Source: Enchytraeus crypticus
Taxonomy: Eukaryota > Annelida > Clitellata > Enchytraeida > Enchytraeidae
Assembly (NCBI GenBank): GCA_905160935.1
Contig: CAJHZI010000449.1
Span: forward strand, 815,501-879,500
Length of the DNA stretch: 64,000 nucleotides
Direction of reading: 5' to 3'
The notes under the pieces are model-generated. The model saw only the letters and a list, made by a program, of their open reading frames with translations, searched no databases and was not told the origin of the DNA. Shown here piece after piece: positions 31,337-42,137 of this stretch (its first letter is position 1; the number at the start of each line of letters is the position of its first letter). A program made the position numbers and the translations under genes.

Positions 31337-31545
31337 TGCCTGGCCACCCCCTAGGACAGAGGCCTGGTCACCCCTAGGGCAGGAGATCTGGTCATCCCCC
31401 TAGGACAGAAGCCTGGTCATCCCTAGGGCAGGAGATCTGGTCATCCCCCTATGGCAGGGACTGGCCACTCCTAAGGGCAGGGGCCTGGCTACCCCCTCAA
31501 GTTCAGGGACTGGCCACTCCTAAGTGCAGGGGCCTGGCCATTTTC
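31337..31545. repeat. G+C-rich minisatellite, about 24-bp unit, about nine copies
   Basis: Units of the form CTGGTCACCCCTAGGGCAGG with CTAGG/CTAAG variants. The array is an island of high G+C in AT-rich DNA, and the units fall into two or three alternating subtypes. Confidence 0.9.
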
Positions 31546-31589
31546 TCTGGATCCGAGCTGGTATATCTGAGATGTTTGGGTTGAACCTG

Positions 31590-31725
31590 TGGCTTGTTGT
31601 GGCTTGCTTGTGACAAGTTGTTCGTCAGCAGATCAGTCTAGATGCAGGGTTCAAATCCAGTACTCACTCCTGTCACTGATAGCAACAACCAGTTATTAGA
31701 AGTTAAACTGACTTAAGCTTTTTGA
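31590..31725 (+). mobile_element. SINE-B copy
   Basis: GTGACAAGTTGTTCGTCAGC, GCAGGGTTCAAATCCAGTAC (B box), then CACTGATAGC and GAAGTTAAACTGACTTAAGC. The head matches the 34045 copy; the tail has diverged. Confidence 0.65.
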
Positions 31726-31744
31726 CTTTAGATGATTTTGACTT

Positions 31745-32000
31745 TCCCCGTGTTGTGTCCGAGTTGTTTGTAGAATAGACCTTCTGGTGACTGCACGTGT
31801 CGTGGAAGGCGACTAAAGCACAAAGATCCAAACAAACGTCAGAAGGGGCCTTCGGTTAGTGAGCATTTGGACTCCAGAAATTGCTACTAAATTTTATAAA
31901 ACGAATAGAAGAGGGTATGGGGGATTGACTGATGACATAGTATGGGAAAGAGAGGAGTGAAGAACGTCAATTGATATCCCGACCCTAGTTGAGCTGGATT
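31745..32000 (+). mobile_element. SINE-C-related fragment
   Basis: CCCGTGTTGTGTCCGAG, then GTGTCGTGGAAGGCGACTAA, matches the 5' half of SINE-C. The following part (CAGAAGGGGCCTTCGG onward) differs, so this may be a separate family sharing the GGCGACTAA block. Confidence 0.45.
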
Positions 32001-32633
32001 AAAGGGAAGTTGATGATGCTTTTTGATTCTAGGTGATTTTAAATTAAGCATTTTTACTGCTAGACTGTCAAATATATTTACTAAAATATGGCAATATAAA
32101 CTTCAGTGTAAACTACATGCATTATACGGTTTACAATCTCACAATTGAAATGAGATAAGAGTTGCATAATATAAAATTTTAAAAGATTAATTACATAATA
32201 GTTGCAAAATCTAACGGATAAATTGAATGTCCAGAACTATTGTTATACATACTTGTTTGGCTAACCGTTACAGTTCCTAATATATTACAGTCGTATATAT
32301 GTTTTTATGTGTATATGTTTAGATCTGATATATCTGTTTAACAGTTGCATCATGGTTGCGTGAGATTTCAAGATAATTTCGATGCGCTATTTCTGGACCA
32401 GATACAAGTGTCGGGTGGGTGCATTGTACTCAAGTGTTATACACGGTGCTTCTCATAATTGAGCCCCATTTTATTTCCTCTAAAAACATAATAAATAATA
32501 ATATATTCACTATACACGCAAATGTGTATAATGAAGTATATATGTATATATATACAGTCCAAAATCTAATCTATACATGAAACGTCTTATAAATGAGCCG
32601 TTCTGTTTTTGTTGTAAAATCATAACCAATTAG

Positions 32634-32635
<2 letters not shown>
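32000..32635. other. No gene seen
   Basis: AT-rich, no exon or repeat recognised. Confidence 0.45.
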
Positions 32636-32677
<42 letters not shown>

Positions 32678-32678
32678 C

Positions 32679-32729
<51 letters not shown>

Positions 32730-32732
32730 GAC

Positions 32733-32784
<52 letters not shown>
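32636..32784. repeat. (TA)n microsatellite
   Basis: About 150 bp of TA dinucleotides broken by two ATGACAT interruptions. Confidence 0.97.
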
Positions 32785-32787
<3 letters not shown>

Positions 32788-33174
32788 GCATACTATGTAT
32801 CTCTGTAGGCCTATAGCTTATAGTCGAAAATTTATTGGCATCGATAGAGATCTCGAGAGTCATGTATCATTACATAATTATATTTTTTGGAAATTTAAGC
32901 TAATTTTATAGAATACTTCAGCCCTTTCGACATAGAAATACAATCTCTTGTTTTAATAGGCATTCAGACAGAAATTGTATATTACTTTATCATTAACTTC
33001 TATATAATATAACTTTTAAATTATTTAACTTTTATAGTAGTGAAAGTTATTTGTAAATACCAGAAAATAAAATATTTATCAAATTTTTAAATTATATAAT
33101 TAAGTAATTTAACATTAATGGAAGTGGCTCAATTAAATGCCTAACCTGGTACTTTACAGCACTGGCTCGAAGCA

Positions 33175-33266
33175 TATAAAGTCTATGATGATGCTAATCA
33201 AGTGATATCAACAAGAAAGTTCAATGTAGTATCGTACAACTGGCTCTCCCAGTCATACCAGTGAGT
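33175..33266 (+). promoter_or_regulatory. Candidate promoter and non-coding first exon of the UGT gene
   Basis: TATAAAG at 33175 is followed, about 85 bases on, by the splice-donor consensus GTGAGT at 33261. The segment between has no ATG reading frame of note. An acceptor-like GTTAGTTAG lies just before the UGT ATG (35201), so this could be its leader exon. The link is inference. Confidence 0.25.
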
Positions 33267-33599
33267 GTGTAGCACTAGCAGTAACAGAGTAGCAATAACA
33301 GTTACTGTAGCACTGTATCAGTATAGTGTAGTAGTATAGTGGTAGCAGTATTGCGAGGTATTAATTTTGAAGAGTAATACCAGCTTATACTTCGGATTTT
33401 TTATTTTTTGGCTTTATACTTTGGTATTTGTTTGGTATTTGGTCATGAAGAACTTACTAAACTTACTATTAACTTACTTATTATGGAGTTAAAAATTAAC
33501 TCCATTTGCGCATTCTGTTTAAAATTACATTTAAAATTACTAACAATAACAATGTTGCAGGAAAATCTATCCCGTAAATGGCACTTTGTAGCCTTTTAG

Positions 33600-33695
33600 A
33601 ATGTCTCAGTAGCGTAGTAGTTAGAGGTGACTGGTAAAGTCAGGCAATTTTAAATGACCGATCCGTAGGTGAATTGAATTCTAGTGGGTTCGATA
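33600..33695 (+). mobile_element. SINE-D head fragment
   Basis: AATGTCTCAGTAGCGTAGTAG, then AATTTTAAATGACCGATCCG and CTAGTGGGTTCGAT match the 5' half of SINE-D. Confidence 0.55.
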
Positions 33696-33864
33696 GGTCC
33701 TATTATAGTATAATATTTTAAATAGTACGCGTACATTTAATATACTTCCCATTAGCTGCGAGATGTTATTTTATATGTTTAATTTTTTATTTATTTTATT
33801 GTATATTTTATATGCATAATTCTTTTGAAAGTAGCCCCAGAAGGTGTATCGTGTTCTGCAATAT

Positions 33865-33985
<121 letters not shown>

Positions 33986-34044
33986 TACATACGCACACAT
34001 GTATATTATGTAAATGTACATGTATATATGTATAGATAGATTTT

Positions 34045-34175
34045 GGGCTGCGCCAGGGCCTTGTTGGTAAGTTGTTCGACAGCGGATCACTAGGGTTCAA
34101 ATGCAGTGCTCGCCCGTCACTGACATGCTATTCGAGGAAGAAACTGACGTTAAAATTGACCTTAGCCATATAATT
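34045..34175 (+). mobile_element. SINE-B, well-preserved copy
   Basis: Head GCGCCAGGGCCTTGTTGG, TAAGTTGTTCGACAGCGG, B box GGGTTCAAATGCAG, then GCTCGCCCGTCACTGACATG and GAAACTGACGTTAAAATTG. It shares the CCCGTCACTGACAT...GACGTTAA tail with SINE-A but has its own head. Confidence 0.75.
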
Positions 34176-34529
34176 ATGACATTTGCACTGAACTTATTGT
34201 ACTCTAAATGTTTGCTTATGCTTGATAAATAATTCTCTGCTACGAATGATACTTTATCGGACTCCTGCAAGTTTATAACTTTAAATAATAGCCTAGTTAT
34301 TTCAGTTCTATAGTCATTTCAGTTCCATATATTCAGGTTGTTTAGCTCAAGAGCTAATTTAGCATTTATTGAACAAATAATTTCACTAACAATAAATTAG
34401 TAACAGGTCTTTACTTGAAAGTAGGCGAAATCCTAGCTAAATCAGTATTTCAAGACATAATGTCTTTTTGCTTTCTTTCTGCGATAATAATTATAATTAG
34501 GAGAAAATGAGACGTCACTGCCATTTGAA

Positions 34530-34955
34530 TTCTCTGCTATTTGAATGCTATGCTTTTCGAATACTCTGCTATTTGAATTCTCTGCTATTTGAATGCTATG
34601 CTTTTCGAATACTCTGCTATTTGAATGCTATGCTATTTGAATACTCTGCTATTTGAATACCCTGCTATTTGAATACTCTGCTATTTGAATACTCTGCTAT
34701 TTGAAAACTCTGCTATTTGAATGCTCTGCTATTTGAATTCTCTGCTATTTGAATGCTATGCTATTTGAATACTCTGCTATTTGAATACTCTGCTATTTGA
34801 ATACTCTGCTATTTGAATACTCTGCTATTTGAATACTCTGCTTTTTGAATACTCTGCTATTTGAATACTCTGCTATTTGAATGCTCTGCTATTTGAATTC
34901 TCTGCTATTTGAATACTCTGCTATTTGAATACTCTGCTATTTGAATTCTCTAAGT
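34530..34955. repeat. 16-bp minisatellite upstream of the UGT gene, about 26 copies
   Basis: The unit CTCTGCTATTTGAATA repeats without spacers. Variants CTTTTCG, ATGCTATG and AATTCTC recur in blocks. It ends about 250 bases before the UGT start codon. Confidence 0.95.
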
Positions 34956-35200
34956 ACGTACTTACTTGGTACCTTATTGTTAATAAATGTCTCATTCATT
35001 GATTAATTATTTGTAGACATCTTCTTGTCGAAGAAATAAATCATTTTGCGCTAACATCTGCTATTGATAACAGCGGTGTAAAACTGAAGTAATTGTTGCT
35101 TTATAGATTTCAATTGGATAATTATACAATACGTTGTTATGTGAATAGCAACTCTATATGAAATAAACATCAACCGGCGAGTTAGTTAGAAGACACCATC

Positions 35201-36811
35201 ATGTCTAGAACATTCCTCTTTCATCATCTTCATCTAATACTTTCTGGATTTGTCCTGCTACTCTCTACCCAATGCTGCGGGTACAAGATCCTAGTCATTC
35301 CCGTGTGCGGCAGGAGTCATGTCATGTCGATGACTGTGCTAAGTCAGGAGCTCATCAGAAGAGGCCACGAGATCCACATGCTCCTAGGTGCCACCTACCG
35401 GCTAACTCCAGAACTCAACTCCACCAACTCCAGGATTCATATCGAAAGATACGGATCACCGGATGTGAAGCTGGATTACGACGCACTTCAGGATTCAGTG
35501 ACGTCCCAGATGCTTGAAAGTGAGACAGGGAAAGGAGATCTAAGAAGTATAATAAAGGAATTCGTCGAGACGGACACGAATCAACTGCTGGCTGATAACG
35601 ACGATATGCTCGAGAGATTGAAAAAAATCGGGTTTGATATCGCTATAATTGACACCTTGTTCTTCATGAGATCCTACTACTTAATACCTTTGAGCTTAGG
35701 AATACCGACGATAACATACGGAGATCATTTACCCTACTGGGATGCTCGGGCGCCATATTTACCTTCCTTTTGCCCATCAAAAATGTCGCCATATACGGAT
35801 AGAATGACTTTCTTTCAGAGAGTAAAGAACCTCTTTCTATTGGCTGCTCCACTTGTAATGAGCTTTCCCGACCCACCTGAGTCTGTATTGAAGAAGTATC
35901 GTAAGTATGGTGATTTCAATGCCGTCAGTGATCTCATTGGTCGATCGGTTCTATTCCTCTTTAAATCAGATTCTGTACTCGACTATGCAACACCTACAAT
36001 GCCGAATATAATACAAGTCGGTGGTTTGTCGGTCAGTAATGAAAAGACTGAAAAACTACCTGAGGAATTCGACAAGTTCATGACCTCCGATGGAGAAGGC
36101 GTCATACTGGTTACATTCGGATCGATGGCATCGTATCTTCCAAAACGCATAGCGGAAAAATTTCTGGAAACCTTCGGACGGCTTCACAACTACAAGATCA
36201 TATGGCGCTTTAACAACAAGGACAAGTTGGAGATACCTCGTAACGTCAAGCTCGCCAGCTGGCTGCCTCAGAATGATCTACTGAGCGATCCAAGAGTTAA
36301 ACTATTCATAACTCACTCGGGAAATAACGGACAGTTCGAGGCTCTCAATCACGCTGTGCCCATGATCGGCTTCCCTATCATGGGCGACCAGCTGCACAAC
36401 GCTCAACGGTTAAAGGCTAAAGGGTTCGGCATCCCGATGGACTTACACGAGTTCACACCGAAGGAACTGGAGGAAAATATTATAAAGATCACGAAGGATC
36501 CAAGTTATAAGGCGAGAATTACGAAAGCTTCGCAGATTTTCCGTTCCAGGGAGCCTCCTGCTGAGAAGGCAGCGTACTGGATAGAGCACGTGATTAGTTT
36601 TGGAGGGGAGCACTTGAGGTCAGCTGGAAGCGAACTGAATGTATTTCAGTTCTACATGCTGGACGTGGCGCTGTTGCTCGTTATAGTTCTGCTGCTGGTT
36701 GTGGTAGCCTCGGTACTGCTCGTGTGGTTTATTGTGTCACGTTTACGAGCTAAATGCTTTAATAGAAGTAATCTTGCTACGGAGTGCACAATGAAGGAAA
36801 AATCAAATTAA
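35201..36811 (+). CDS. Membrane UDP-glycosyltransferase (UGT / GT1 family), 536 aa
   Basis: A single open frame of normal family length. A signal peptide covers about residues 1-27. The N-terminal acceptor domain carries GRSHVMSM, with His40 in the position of the catalytic base. The C-terminal domain has FGSMASYLP and the UGT signature WLPQNDLLSDP...FITHSGNNG (residues 354-377), ending GFPIMGDQ. A transmembrane segment at about 485-515 and a basic tail (RLRAKC) fit ER anchoring with a lumenal catalytic domain. These enzymes transfer sugar from a UDP-sugar to small lipophilic molecules for detoxification or pigment and hormone turnover; which sugar and substrate cannot be told. The usual HGGxNG of the signature reads HSGNNG. 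AATAAA at 37070 may be its poly(A) signal. Being intronless is unusual for vertebrate UGTs, and a leader intron is possible. Confidence 0.95.
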   Translation: MSRTFLFHHLHLILSGFVLLLSTQCCGYKILVIPVCGRSHVMSMTVLSQELIRRGHEIHMLLGATYRLTPELNSTNSRIHIERYGSPDVKLDYDALQDSVTSQMLESETGKGDLRSIIKEFVETDTNQLLADNDDMLERLKKIGFDIAIIDTLFFMRSYYLIPLSLGIPTITYGDHLPYWDARAPYLPSFCPSKMSPYTDRMTFFQRVKNLFLLAAPLVMSFPDPPESVLKKYRKYGDFNAVSDLIGRSVLFLFKSDSVLDYATPTMPNIIQVGGLSVSNEKTEKLPEEFDKFMTSDGEGVILVTFGSMASYLPKRIAEKFLETFGRLHNYKIIWRFNNKDKLEIPRNVKLASWLPQNDLLSDPRVKLFITHSGNNGQFEALNHAVPMIGFPIMGDQLHNAQRLKAKGFGIPMDLHEFTPKELEENIIKITKDPSYKARITKASQIFRSREPPAEKAAYWIEHVISFGGEHLRSAGSELNVFQFYMLDVALLLVIVLLLVVVASVLLVWFIVSRLRAKCFNRSNLATECTMKEKSN

Positions 36812-37069
36812 TGTTTTGAGTTATTACATCATATATACGTGTTGCATAGAGATTAATTTCAGCATAATTGCCATAATATTGGCTAAAAATAGAATAGTCG
36901 AACAAAGTAGATGATTTGCTAGATTTTTTACTTTTGCAGCTTATTGTTTGCTTCAAGCTTTGACATAATATGTATATTTTAACATCTTATTTTGTGTATT
37001 TTTACCTGATTATACTTATGATATCAATTTATCAATCAATACGAATTCAGTGTCTGGTATGTTAATTAT

Positions 37070-37075
37070 AATAAA
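37070..37075 (+). terminator. AATAAA poly(A) signal, probably of the UGT gene
   Basis: The first AATAAA downstream of the UGT stop, about 260 bases away. Confidence 0.45.
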
Positions 37076-37099
37076 TACATTATAGTCATATATCGGGAG

Positions 37100-39290
37100 T
37101 TCATATTGTAACGTTGTTTTCATTATCTTCGTTTATTTGTTAAAACATTTAGGTAGGGTATTTAAGTAGGGTTGCAAAAGTTAGAATTTTTACCCTTCGG
37201 TAACTGCACTTAATTTTTTGTTCGTAAGTGACGACTACTTCTAAATAAATTAGTTTTAAATTGTTGCTTGCGGAATGATATAAGCCAATTTAATAATTAT
37301 TTATAAATAATTGCAATTTATAAACCCCGCAAATGGCGGACTTGTCACCACTATCCACTGCTCCTACTATTTCGCGTTTACATCCATATCATTAGAGTAA
37401 CTGCCCGCCCAGTAAACACCTAGCACTTGTTTTATGCTTTACAATTATACTCATTGATTGTTTGATTAATATCAGCAAACTGACCTTTTCATTCGTCAGC
37501 TAAGATGCTTCAAACTGAACATTATTTGTATTTCAATATTTTTCAAGCTTAGGCATTACAATCTCAGCCTTAAAAATATAGAACTTGACCATTTTATACT
37601 TGATGAACGTAAAGAAACTGAACTTGTGATAAAGGAGTTAACACGTAGTCAATGTACGTTAATCACTAATTAAAGATTATGTATGCACACAAGTTACTTT
37701 ACTCTTTTATAGTGTCAATTGTTCTCGAGCTATTTTGATCATCGATTATCCAATATTTTATTTTGGTTCTTTTTTCTCATATGTGTTATTTCATTCTCTT
37801 GTTTATTCTGTTCTATGGTTAAAGGTTGCTATTGTTCTCTGCGTTTGCTAAGTTTGCCTATTGTGTTGTTATGTCGAGAATGAAGGAAAAGGATAACTTT
37901 GATAAATGTTAAGATTTCTCTTGTTTTAGTAGTTCAAAATTCCACAATTGCACGTTTTTCAGAAGCAGTTTTCACGGTAATCTCTTCAGTTTCTGTCTCT
38001 TCTGACATCACAGCAAAGCTGCGAGACTTTGTTTTAAATTGATTGCTTTATTGTTTAAATAATTGCTTAAATAATTGTTTACACCATTCGTGTTTGGAAA
38101 TAAATTTAAATTATTCTTGTTAAAAATCTTTTAAAGTATAAAAAGTGCAATACACCCGAATTTTAAGTAGGCCTACTCATTGAACATCATTTTCATAAAT
38201 ATGTACCTAATTCTAGCATAATTTTCTTCAACATTAACTACTGAATTAGTATTGACTCAACAACGATGAGCCTTGAAGTGTCTGAGAACCATCATCATTC
38301 TGAATTGCATATTTTTTATATGTTAACATAATTCATATAATTAGACTTATCTAAATCTAGCTTACTATCCAAGCATCCGGAGACAATTAACTTATGTAAG
38401 AAATTATATCTATTAACAATTATACATATTGCACTGCGCTTCCTAGGCTTATACCTAGTAAAGAAATTTGAAAATGCATCAATAAATTCATAAATTGATT
38501 TACTTGAATGTCTATAGAGCAGGTAAATGCGAAGTTAAACGTTATTAGTAAAAAAAAGTCAGCTACTATAAATTCAGCAGCATCATTGAAAATAATTGAT
38601 ATCTGTAGGAGTGGAAATAATTTTGAAGGCGATAGCGTTACGAATTAGTAGATCAACACCGCCTGATCTTTGTGAAGCTGGTGGCAGGAGATAAATTTAT
38701 ATTCCGGGAAGACGTTTTAGAAATAATTAACATTAGTACGTAGACCAAATCTCAGACAATAAAATTTTATCAAAGCTATAATCGTATAAACTTACAAAAT
38801 TAAACAATTCTTTGTAAATCGTTCACATGAATGTTTCTGATATATTAATGTGAACAATTCCTCGTTAAAGTGTGACGATTTATTGTCAAGGTTGAACGAT
38901 ATAGCCAATAGGAAATAAGTAAAGAGACACTAGAAGGTGGAGGCCGGACGCAGTTTGTTGACAAACAAATGCTGTTTTTGTATTGTATATCCTAGCAGTT
39001 TGATCTTAGTGGCACAAAATAAACGTTTTCAATGTGTTTCTTTCTTACTAGAAGATAGTAAATGGTAAAATTCTTTGCAGCTGTATAGTTGCTAGGAACA
39101 TGGCTAGGAGTAGTAGATAGCCGCTGTATCAAATCCACGATTACAACTTCAGCTGCAGCAGACTAGTATAAATGGCTTTATTTTCTTCTTGTAAAGAACT
39201 TATCTGTAAACATACTCTTTATTGAGAGGGCAACTATAGGACACAGAGAGCTTTGCTCAATTCTTCAAAGACATGTGATGAGCTTAGATG
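37100..39290. other. About 2.2 kb with no gene seen
   Basis: AT-rich. I looked for upstream exons of the DEG/ENaC channel here and found none. Confidence 0.45.
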
Positions 39291-39299
39291 AACTCATCT

Positions 39300-40915
39300 C
39301 CCGTTGAGCGTGATCGGGGGGCATACTGCCCACACTGGATAAGGAATCCATTGTCGAATTTACAGGCCTATATCTAATCTGTCCTACATATCTAAGCTCA
39401 CTGAAAGAATTGTTCTTCAGAGGCTCTCTACTCATATCTCTTACAATGATCTATTTAATAAGCATCAAGCTGCTTATACTAAGCATCGTTCAACTGAAAC
39501 GGTGCTTCTATCTGTGTGCAATTCTATTGTTAATGCCATGTGCACGCAACGCTTAACTGGATTATGTATGCTTGATCTTTCGGCTGCTTTTGATACCATT
39601 GATCTGATCACAATATTCTTCTGGAACGTCTTTCTTCCTGGTTTGTTGTTCGTGGAATTGTTCTTGATTGGTTTTTCTCCTATCTGACGGATCATTCTTT
39701 TAGTGTGAAAGTGATAGAGTACATCTCTTCGCCTTCTCACTTAAAGTATGGTGTGCCTCAAGGCTCCGTTCTTGTTCCTATCCTCTTCAACCTCTATATA
39801 ACACCCCTAAGCACTCTAATCTCTTCTCATTCTCTTGATCATGAACTATATGCTGCTGACACTCAAATGTACACTTGTTTCACCCCAATCTCCTATTCTA
39901 ATGCTGAAACCCTCCTGCAACAAAGTTTTCAGTCTATATCCTCTTGGATGTCTGCTAATTTCTTGGCACTTAATCCATCTAAGACAGAATTCCTGTTGAT
40001 CGGGACACCTCAAGCGCTTCTGAAGCTGAATGGAAAAACTCTTTCGTTATCTTCGGATATTACAATAACACCTGTTTCTTCTGTGAGAAATCTCGGTGTT
40101 ATCCTTGATAAACACCTAACCTTCCACGAACACATAACTAAAACTTCACAAGCATGTTTCTTTCATATCCGAGATCTTCGTCGAATACGTCCATATTTGT
40201 CACGTGAGACAGCTGCTACAATTGGTGCTGCTATTGTGCAATCGAAATTGGACTACTGCAATTTCCTGTTTTTAAATTTCCCTGGCTGTGAGATTGATCG
40301 ATTGCAGTTTGTTCAGAATTCTCTTGCGCGAGCAATTTTTTGTAGTTCCAAGTAATCACATGTTACGCCTATGTTGAAATCTTTGAACTGACTAAAGATT
40401 AAAGAGCGAATCATTTATAAAACAGCTTCGTTAACCTGTAAGTCCATCACCATCCCTGGACAACCTTGTATGTCTCACTTGATTAAAGTGATGCAACCTG
40501 CTGTGACTCGGTCTTCTAAATTAATTACTCTTGTGAGACCTAGCTTACCTTCGCGCTCTAAGCTATCTTATCGTTCTTTCCAGCATGCTGCACCGCAGAT
40601 CTTGAATTCTCTTCCATCTAATCTTCGGAAGTCTTCATTTGAAGCACATCGGCCTTTGCTTTCCTATGATCAGTTCCATAGGCAGTTAAAGTCATATCTT
40701 TTCCATCTCTCATTTCCATCCTGTGTCCATGAGCAGCGACCTGCGCCTAAACCTCCTTTTCTTTAATACCCTGTACTCTCGACTGATTATCTGGATTTTG
40801 GAATTTACACCGTTTTGGACCATCTATTTGCTCGCCGGCTTGATTTTGTCTCAATAGTGCTAGATGTTGTCATTGATGACAGTAGCACTCAATTGTTGTT
40901 ATTGTTATTATTATT
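39300..40915 (+). mobile_element. LINE family J, longest copy in the window
   Basis: Reverse-transcriptase blocks in order: YISKLTERIVLQRLSTH-like and HRSTETVLLSVCNSIVN, LDLSAAFDTID, then YGVPQGSVL, HELYAADTQMY, NPSKTEFLLIG, NLGVILDKHLTFHEHI, SKLDYCNFLFLNFPG and a C-terminal WNSL-type block reading ILNSLPSNLRKS. Frame changes near 39600-39700 and a stop near 40355 break the frame. There is no endonuclease domain, so it is 5'-truncated. The 3' UTR runs from about 40767 (CTTTAATACCC) to TTGTTATTGTTATTATTATT. The style is CR1/L2 group. The polymerase motif YADD reads YAAD, the same change as at 3128-4421. Confidence 0.9.
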
Positions 40916-41604
40916 ATTAAAAAACATGAGTAATAAATACAAGAAAACTAATCAAGTGAATGAAAACTAGTTGTTTCATATCCTAAGAGTAATTTTGAAT
41001 TCAAATTGGACAAGTATACCTTAGACTGTTTTGCAAGATTCTCACTGTGAACCTAAATCCTTTAAATTCAATAGAATAAGTTGGTAATGTCTTCGTCATG
41101 TGTGCCTATTATATTCATTGGGAAAACCTTTAGAGAAGTAAAATCGCTATTTAACTAAACTAATGTAACTATGAATCTGTATCTATGGCTTGACATAGGT
41201 TAGAGCGGTTTAAACAAATTAATTTTTGGCTGAAGTCTGACAAATTATAAATTCGTGAATATCGAGTTTATTACTGTAAAGAATTGCTATCAAAGAACTT
41301 CTATCAAAGAATTGCCATCAAAAATTTCCAAATATGAATTGGCACCAAAGAATTGCTGTCAAATAATTGCTATCAAAAATTTCTAGCAAAGAATTATTTT
41401 CAAAGAATTGCTATCGATGAATTGTTATTTGCAGTAATTAATAGCCTCACGTGGTAGACAGACTTTAAATATTGGTTACTCTGAATCTATAACAAATATA
41501 TTTTACATTTTTATTATTAAAATAGAATTATTGCACTAATTCTATTATTTAAATAGAATTATTTTTTATTTTGATAATGAAATAAAATTATTTTATATTT
41601 TCAG
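40916..41604. other. AT-rich flank with a short repeat array, no exon seen
   Basis: It includes the array at 41277-41430. It may be intron of the DEG/ENaC gene. Confidence 0.35.
41277..41430. repeat. Imperfect tandem repeat (AAAGAATTGCTATC)n
   Basis: About eight units of 14-18 bp with ACTTC, GCCATC and TTTCTAGC variants. Confidence 0.8.
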
Positions 41605-42137
41605 TACGAATACATGAGCGGTCCCGAGCACGAGGCTGGAGTTAAGGTTCAAATCTGACTTTAAGTTGATTCGCGAAATAAAACATAAAATAAATATCTA
41701 TTGACATAAATTTTATTTTTATTTTTATATTGTTAAAGTACATTTAATTATAAGCAAGGAAAGTGTTGAGTTTTCTGTATGTTGCACTTGTATGATAAAC
41801 ATCTGTCTGGAGCCGGTGCGAAGTCGGATAGATACTCGACCGCGGATCAGTATGTGCGGGGTTCAAATCCTGAGCTCGTCCGTCACTGACATCGCTTTCG
41901 AGTTAGGAAACTGACGTTAACCTTGGCTTTTAGTTTTTTACTTGCTTATTTACGATTTTTATTTTCCAGCCATTAACAGAGTGCTAAATCGTCATTCTTT
42001 GCTTTTTCTCTTCAGATACTCCTTCACGACCCCAATGAGGTGCCCCAGGTGAAGGATATAGGGTTTGCCGTGGCCCCGGGCACGCATACCCTCGTAGCCA
42101 TCAGGCGTAAAGTAACCCATCGCTTGGGGGAACCCCT
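41605..42137 (+). pseudogene. DEG/ENaC (amiloride-sensitive) channel, two exons, cut by a LINE
   Basis: Exon 41605-41646 (after TTTTCAG) encodes YEYMSGPEHEAGVK. The next exon, from 42016 (after CTCTTCAG), encodes ILLHDPNEVPQVKDIGFAVA, PGTHTLVAIRRK and VTHRLGEP. The two join in phase and match the extracellular Y-Y-xGxxxxAG[LVI]K-[IV]L[IL]HD...P.....G.AV.PG segment of DEG/ENaC/ASIC sodium channels. Where VTHRLGEP should continue as a WG or YG-type segment, family J LINE sequence starts (about 42137) and a stop follows. No other channel exons were found in the window. Either the gene is a fragment, or AAA|GTAACC at about 42110 acts as a donor and the LINE is intronic. SINE-A (41808-41935) lies in the intron. 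Confidence 0.7.
41808..41937 (+). mobile_element. SINE-A copy in the DEG/ENaC intron
   Basis: GTCTGGAGCCGGTGCGAAG, GTGCGGGGTTCAAATCCTGA, GTCACTGACATCGCTTTCGA and GGAAACTGACGTTAACC: head, B box and tail all present. Confidence 0.82.

Noticed and set aside
34530-34955. CRISPR-like regular repeat
   Set aside because: Units are contiguous with no unique spacers, in an animal genome.
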